Source: Clostridiales bacterium (GTDB taxonomy: Bacteria; Bacillota; Clostridia; Oscillospirales; Oscillospiraceae). From it: DNA of 10,749 bases. Numbering within the stretch: the first letter of the stretch is position 1; every line of letters begins with the position of its first letter. The stretch lies in the NCBI GenBank assembly GCA_012516225.1, contig JAAYWX010000200.1:1-10749 (forward strand), in the 5' to 3' direction. The notes under the pieces were generated by a model. It was not told the DNA's origin. It was given only the letters and a program-made list of their open reading frames with translations, and did not search any database. Position numbers and translations under genes: made by a program. Below are positions 6,715 through 10,749 of this stretch, one piece after another.

Positions 6715-7848
6715 TTATTTAGAATTGAATATTTTAAATATGCTGTCGAAAGGATCCTCTTCCTTTTTTGGCGCTTCAGGCTGGGCCTGAGCACGTCCGC
6801 TCGCGCCCGCCATCTCGGAAGCGGCGCTGTAAAGTCCGTGGGGTCTTTCTGGTTCGCGTTCCTTCTTTACATCGCCCGCTCTCTTTATCGGACCGTCATC
6901 AAATCCGGTTGCTATGACGGTAACGCGGATTTCATCATCCATAGTATCGTCGAAAGTTGCGCCGAATATTATGTTTGCTTCGGGATGCGCCGCAGCCTGA
7001 ACAAGGTTTGCAGCAGCTTCGACATCTTCGAGGCCCATATCCATGGAGCCAGTGATGTTGATAAGTACGCCTCTTGCTCCGTCGATTGATGTTTCCATAA
7101 GAGGACTTGCCACGGCCATACGAGCCGCATCTTCAGCCTTGCCTTTGCCGGCCGCATGACCGACACCCATATGTGCAAATCCGGCATTTTTCATAATGGT
7201 GGTCACGTCTGCAAAGTCAAGGTTAATAAATCCAGTATTTTTAATAAGATCCGAAATGCTGGTAACCGCCTGATGGAGAACATCATCAGCTATTTCAAAC
7301 GCGTTCGCAAAAGTCACCCTCTGGTCGGTCGCAAATTTGAGCCTGTCGTTAGGAATAATGAGCAGTGAATCCACCTTGCCGAGAAGCTCGTTTATGCCCT
7401 GCATGGCCTGATCCATTCTGCGTTTGCCCTCAAAGCTGAAAGGCTTTGTGACAACGCCAACCGTCAGTATTCCCGATTCGCGCGCTATATCGGCAACTAT
7501 GGGAGCTGCGCCGGTTCCTGTTCCTCCGCCCATGCCGGCCGTGATGAAAACCATGTCCGCGTCTTCAAAACTCTTGGCGATGCTGTTTCTGCTTTCTTCT
7601 GCACTACGCTTTCCGATATCCGGATCAGAGCCTGCGCCCTGACCGTGTGTAAGTTTTTCACCTATCTGTATTTTCTGCGTTGCGCTGGAAACAGCAAGAG
7701 CCTGCTTGTCCGTATTGATGGCGATAAACTCGACACCTTTAGTACCTGCCTTCACCATCCTGTTCACTACATTATTTCCTGCGCCGCCAACGCCGACAAC
7801 CTTTATCGTAACCACATTTTCGGGACCGGTTTCAAGCTGAAACGACAT
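6715..7848 (-). CDS. ftsZ: Cell division protein FtsZ
   Basis: The tubulin-like GTPase that forms the Z-ring at midcell, and at the asymmetric septum in spore formers. The 377-residue protein has [15 protein letters not shown] at 17-31, INTDKQAL at 44-51, the tubulin signature GGGTGTG at 107-113, PFSFEGKRR at 136-144 and the T7 catalytic loop NLDFADV at 209-215. The globular core ends near residue 317 ([10 protein letters not shown]), followed by a charged linker of about 45 residues. The last residues, [13 protein letters not shown], take the place of the widespread DIPxFLR-like tail peptide. Start ATG 7848 has GGGAGG 8 nt upstream. It has its own promoter (7925-7953), and ftsA is not adjacent, as in most Clostridia. 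Confidence 0.98.
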   Translation of the reverse strand: MSFQLETGPENVVTIKVVGVGGAGNNVVNRMVKAGTKGVEFIAINTDKQALAVSSATQKIQIGEKLTHGQGAGSDPDIGKRSAEESRNSIAKSFEDADMVFITAGMGGGTGTGAAPIVADIARESGILTVGVVTKPFSFEGKRRMDQAMQGINELLGKVDSLLIIPNDRLKFATDQRVTFANAFEIADDVLHQAVTSISDLIKNTGFINLDFADVTTIMKNAGFAHMGVGHAAGKGKAEDAARMAVASPLMETSIDGARGVLINITGSMDMGLEDVEAAANLVQAAAHPEANIIFGATFDDTMDDEIRVTVIATGFDDGPIKRAGDVKKEREPERPHGLYSAASEMAGASGRAQAQPEAPKKEEDPFDSIFKIFNSK

Positions 7849-7924
7849 ATTCTTAGCCTCCCATATTTTTTATAAATCTGGACTTTTCTATATAGCCCAG
7901 GTTAACAATCTAACTATCCGCTTT

Positions 7925-7953
7925 ATTTTATACCGAATTTGGAAATTGGTCAA
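7925..7953 (-). promoter_or_regulatory. Sigma-A promoter of ftsZ
   Basis: On the minus strand, TTGACC (7953-7948) and TAAAAT (7930-7925) each match the consensus at five of six positions and are separated by an ideal 17-nt spacer. Transcription would start near 7918, giving a leader of about 70 bases before the ftsZ ATG. This lets ftsZ be expressed apart from divIB and murA. Confidence 0.8.
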
Positions 7954-8035
7954 GTATTCTTTGTAAATATATTATGTGAACCATTAAATTATTTTTACAT
8001 TTTTCGTCAGCTACGCTGCATAAGAAAACATATCC

Positions 8036-8791
8036 TTATTCGGGACTGAACTGAGCCGTTTTGCTTTTTGACAGGTCTATTGTACCCTTTTCCTCCGGTT
8101 CCAGCTTGCTTACAACATTTTTAAGCATTTCCAGCTTATATTCGATATTCTCTCTGCCGCCAAGCTTAACTTTGAATCTACCCAGATATAGAAATTCCGC
8201 GTTTGCGGCATTGCTTACATCCACAGTACTTATATCTCCCGCCATGCCATAACTGTCTATTGCCGACATTATTTCTTTCAAATACTGAATTTTCGGCTTG
8301 TCCGCCTCGCCCGCAGAAAGTATCTCGCCCTTTTGAGGCTTAACCCCCGCAACTCCAGAAATCCTTATATGAGTTTCCGCTCCCTGCGGGGAGCATTTTT
8401 CAATCAGCCTGCAGTTTTTGTCTATAAGCCAGAGTCCCGAGTCGGTTTCAACCACTGCGAAAGTATTGCTCTCTTCCACCTCGATAACAATGGTGTTCGG
8501 AAGTTTTCTGCTAACTTTTACATTTCCCAAATAAAGCAGTTTTGAATATATTCTTTCCGCCACCGATGCTCTGTTGACAAACATAAGGTTGTCCCCGTTT
8601 TTTATTCCGGAGGCACTTATTATCTCGCTTTCAGTATAGCGTTTAGCGCCGGTCACTTTAATATTTGACACACGGAAAAACACGCTCATGCCAAATACAA
8701 GCGCGGCGCAGATCGCTATAAACGAAAGCGTACTGAAAAAAAATCCTCCGCCCCCGTCCTTTTTCGCATTTATCTTTTGTTTTGACGACAT
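8036..8791 (-). CDS. divIB: Cell division protein DivIB/FtsQ
   Basis: A bitopic divisome protein that links FtsB/DivIC and FtsL and regulates septal peptidoglycan synthesis. The 251-residue form has a short basic cytoplasmic tail (MSSKQKINAKKD), one transmembrane helix at about 17-39, a POTRA domain at about 41-108 (VSNIKVTGAKRYTESEIISASGI, then RKLPNTIVIEVEE), and a beta domain starting FAVVETDSGLWLIDKN. It ends in GTIDLSKSKTAQFSPE, typical of clostridial FtsQ-type proteins. Start is ATG at 8791, because GGGAGG lies 5 nt upstream. The frame extends to an ATG at 8860 directly after the murA stop (TAATAATG), but no ribosome site supports that. It follows murA by about 70 bases and is probably co-transcribed. 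Confidence 0.93.
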   Translation of the reverse strand: MSSKQKINAKKDGGGGFFFSTLSFIAICAALVFGMSVFFRVSNIKVTGAKRYTESEIISASGIKNGDNLMFVNRASVAERIYSKLLYLGNVKVSRKLPNTIVIEVEESNTFAVVETDSGLWLIDKNCRLIEKCSPQGAETHIRISGVAGVKPQKGEILSAGEADKPKIQYLKEIMSAIDSYGMAGDISTVDVSNAANAEFLYLGRFKVKLGGRENIEYKLEMLKNVVSKLEPEEKGTIDLSKSKTAQFSPE

Positions 8792-8862
8792 CCGGACCTC
8801 CCATGCCTTCTCAGATCGGTCTTTATAATCGGCGGTATGCGGAATACCTGCTTCCGTCATTA

Positions 8863-10137
8863 TTAAACAACGGAAGCAAGGCGTTCGTTCTCATATTTTA
8901 TGTCCGCTCCGAGACTCATCAGCATCTTATCGAAATCTTCATACCCACGCGCTATATGTCCCGTATCATATACTGTTGTTTCGCCAGTTGCTCCGAGAGC
9001 GGCCGCAATAAGCGCAGCGCCTCCGCGCAGATCTGTCGCAGAAACCGGCGCACCAGTAAGCTCGCTGACGCCCGTAACAACAGCAACTCTCCCCACCACA
9101 TTTATATCTGCGCCGAGTCTGCAAAATTCGGCGGCATGGCGGTAACGGTTTTCAAAAATATTTTCCGTAAATACAGTCGTCCCCTCAGCCTTAAGACACG
9201 CGGCCATAAGAAGTGGCTGTGCATCTGTCGGAAATCCCGGATAAGGGCGTGTTGTTATAGGCCTTGGCGCTCGCAGTTGCCGGTTAACGGTTATTTTGAC
9301 TGAGTTCTTCCTGCGCTCTATCTCGCATCCCATGCTTTCAAGAGCCGAAGTAACCGTTTCAAAATCCGCAGGCACCACACTCTTCAAAGTTATGCTTCCT
9401 CCCGCGCAAGCGGCGCAGCACAGTGCGGTTGCGGAAACGATCCTATCCGTCATAACCCTGTATCCTACTCTTTTCCGAGGAGAGAATCCCGAAACTGTTA
9501 TTGTAGGTGTACCGGCTCCGCTGATGTCAGCTCCAAGACTTCTGAGAAATTCCTGCAAATCAACTATTTCAGGTTCTCTGGCTGCATTTGTAATGACGGT
9601 TTCACCCTCCGCCCCGCATGCGGCAAGCATGGCGTTTTCCGTTGCGCCGACGCTGGGAAATGAAAGGTTTATTCTCGCACCTTTCAGTCCTCCGTCACGG
9701 CAGTAAAGATCCCCGCCCTGTTCGGTAATTTCCGCCCCAAGGCATTTCAGAGCTTCAAGATGTAAATCAATGGGTCGGGGGCCAAGTTCACAGCCGCCCG
9801 GATATGAAAGTTTCGCCTCATGGGCGCGCGCCAGAATTGCTCCGAGAAAAATAACCGACGACCGCATTTCGCGCATAAGGTCATGTGGGATATCCGTTCT
9901 GTTCATCTCTCTTGAATCAATAAAAATGGTGTCACCTTCGCGTTCGGCCTTGCAGCCTAAATGACGCAGTATGCTCATGGCTGCTTCAACGTCGCTCAGC
10001 CGCGGGCAGTTTATCAGCTCCGTTTCGCAGCCTGCAATTATTGCTGCCGCCATAATTGGAAGCACCGCATTTTTTGAACCCTGTATTCTGAGGTCGCCGT
10101 AGAGCTTATTTCCGCCCGAAACTTTCCAAACGCTCAT
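8863..10137 (-). CDS. murA: UDP-N-acetylglucosamine 1-carboxyvinyltransferase
   Basis: First committed step of peptidoglycan precursor synthesis: transfers enolpyruvate from PEP to UDP-GlcNAc in the cytosol. The 424-residue protein has the GSKNAVLPIMAAAI segment with Lys22, Arg92 in MREMRSSVIFLGA, and the PEP-binding active-site Cys116 in PGGCELGPRPIDLHL, which predicts sensitivity to fosfomycin. It also has VGATENAMLAA, the catalytic-loop PYPGFPTDAQP with its Asp, and the C-terminal TDLRGGAALIAAALGA segment. The repeated inside-out barrel domains fit the normal family length. Start ATG 10137 has GGAGGGG 7 nt upstream. It lies between murG and divIB, the division-cluster copy; many Firmicutes carry a second murA elsewhere. 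Confidence 0.97.
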   Translation of the reverse strand: MSVWKVSGGNKLYGDLRIQGSKNAVLPIMAAAIIAGCETELINCPRLSDVEAAMSILRHLGCKAEREGDTIFIDSREMNRTDIPHDLMREMRSSVIFLGAILARAHEAKLSYPGGCELGPRPIDLHLEALKCLGAEITEQGGDLYCRDGGLKGARINLSFPSVGATENAMLAACGAEGETVITNAAREPEIVDLQEFLRSLGADISGAGTPTITVSGFSPRKRVGYRVMTDRIVSATALCCAACAGGSITLKSVVPADFETVTSALESMGCEIERRKNSVKITVNRQLRAPRPITTRPYPGFPTDAQPLLMAACLKAEGTTVFTENIFENRYRHAAEFCRLGADINVVGRVAVVTGVSELTGAPVSATDLRGGAALIAAALGATGETTVYDTGHIARGYEDFDKMLMSLGADIKYENERLASVV

Positions 10138-10301
10138 GTTTACCCCTCCGCACAGTGGATTTTATGCCATACTATGCGGAAACGGTGAAATGTGATAATT
10201 TTCATTATCTTCAGTACAAATTTGTGACAGCAGGCCTTAAACTCTGCAGATCACTTTTTCCGTTATGTATGGCTTGGTTTGCGAAGTGAATTTATCCGCC
10301 G
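10138..10301. other. murG-murA intergenic region with inverted repeats
   Basis: 164 bases without a gene. It contains a perfect dyad GATAAT-TTTC-ATTATC (10194-10209), a perfect palindrome ACAAATTTGT (10216-10225) and an imperfect stem joining CCGCA (10149-10153) with TGCGG (10175-10179) just upstream of the murA ribosome site. No terminator with a U-tract follows murG, and no strong sigma-A promoter is visible, so murA may be read from the murG transcript or from a regulated promoter here. Confidence 0.45.
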
Positions 10302-10749
10302 CTATTTTGCAAGATCAAGTATGATGTCCGCAATCTTATCCGTTGCGTTGCCCGCTCCGATTTTTTTCATCTGTTCGGACATTGCCTCAAGTGTATCAGG
10401 GCGGCTCAGGAGCAGCGACACCGACCCGAGCAGTTTATCCTCTGTTATTTCGCTCTCGGGAATTACTACAGCGGCCCCAACCTTTTCAAGTACCCTTGCA
10501 TTTTTTTCCTGATGATTGTTTGTCACGTTGGGTGAGGGAACCAAAATAGCCGGTTTGCCCAGCACGGCAAGTTCGCTTAATGTTGAAGCACCGCTGCGGC
10601 AAATCACCAAATCTGCCGCAGCCATCACCAGCGGCATATCATATATATATTCGCTGAAATACATTCCGCGCTCCTTTGCGTTTTTGATTCCGGCTTTCTC
10701 CATGTCTTCAATCATTTTTGCATAGCCTCCCCGGCCTGCAGAATGGATA
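10302..10749 (-). CDS. murG: MurG, C-terminal part (lipid II synthase)
   Basis: Membrane-associated glycosyltransferase (GT28) that adds GlcNAc from UDP-GlcNAc to lipid I, making lipid II. Only the last 148 residues lie in the window; the frame stays open through the right edge, so the N-terminal acceptor domain is outside. The visible C-terminal donor-binding domain shows YIYDMPLVMAAADLVICRSG, then ASTLSELAVLGKPAILVPSP with the conserved Glu that binds the ribose, then NNHQEKNARVLEKVGAAVVI, all characteristic of MurG. It ends with TAG, 164 bases before murA. Identity rests on these signature blocks and on the division-cluster context. Confidence 0.95.
   Translation of the reverse strand, partial: IHSAGRGGYAKMIEDMEKAGIKNAKERGMYFSEYIYDMPLVMAAADLVICRSGASTLSELAVLGKPAILVPSPNVTNNHQEKNARVLEKVGAAVVIPESEITEDKLLGSVSLLLSRPDTLEAMSEQMKKIGAGNATDKIADIILDLAK

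Noticed and set aside
6697..7089. 130-codon plus-strand ORF opposite ftsZ
   Set aside because: It is antisense to the ftsZ 3' end and has no recognisable motif.
8782..9303. 173-codon plus-strand ORF opposite divIB and murA
   Set aside because: It lies antisense to the well-supported murA and divIB genes and shows no recognisable domain; it is a shadow of their codon use.

Overview
The window looks like chromosome of a low-to-medium GC anaerobic Firmicute, most likely a Clostridia gut species of the Oscillospiraceae/Ruminococcaceae type. The reasons are strong GGAGG ribosome binding sites on almost every gene, a clostridial murG-murA-divIB-ftsZ order, a sporulation sigma-K gene, and a pantothenate operon that uses a DUF2520 (PanG-like) reductase rather than PanE. 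The organism label is inference. The window has no rRNA or tRNA that I can see and no CRISPR array.

Left part, plus strand (1-1674): the C-terminal half of a family-5 solute-binding protein (peptide/nickel ABC transporter type), broken by one in-frame TAG at 504-506, followed 13 nt later by a class I SAM-dependent methyltransferase. A long hairpin at 1703-1750 serves as a shared bidirectional terminator with the converging pan operon.

Middle (1768-4701, minus strand): a tight four-gene operon in transcription order DUF2520 reductase (PanG-like), panB, panC, panD. Together these cover ketopantoate formation, its reduction to pantoate, beta-alanine formation and condensation to pantothenate. 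Upstream is a roughly 300-base region, then a 63-residue plus-strand orphan ORF whose stop codon sits in the loop of a terminator-like hairpin.

The most unusual spot is 5283-5630 (minus). It is the N-terminal half of pro-sigma-K, with its hydrophobic pro-sequence and a sigma-K-like -10 box. The reading frame leaves the family consensus at the residue pair Glu-Asn, which by recalled alignment is where the Bacillus subtilis skin element interrupts sigK. It stops four codons later. No 3' half and no recombinase are visible in the window.

Right part (5764-10749, minus strand): a cell wall and division cluster in transcription order murG (partial), murA, divIB/ftsQ, ftsZ, then a YihY/BrkB membrane protein. 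ftsZ has its own convincing sigma-A promoter. The spoIIGA-sigE-sigG genes that usually follow ftsZ in spore-forming Clostridia are absent; the YihY gene and the broken sigK stand there instead.
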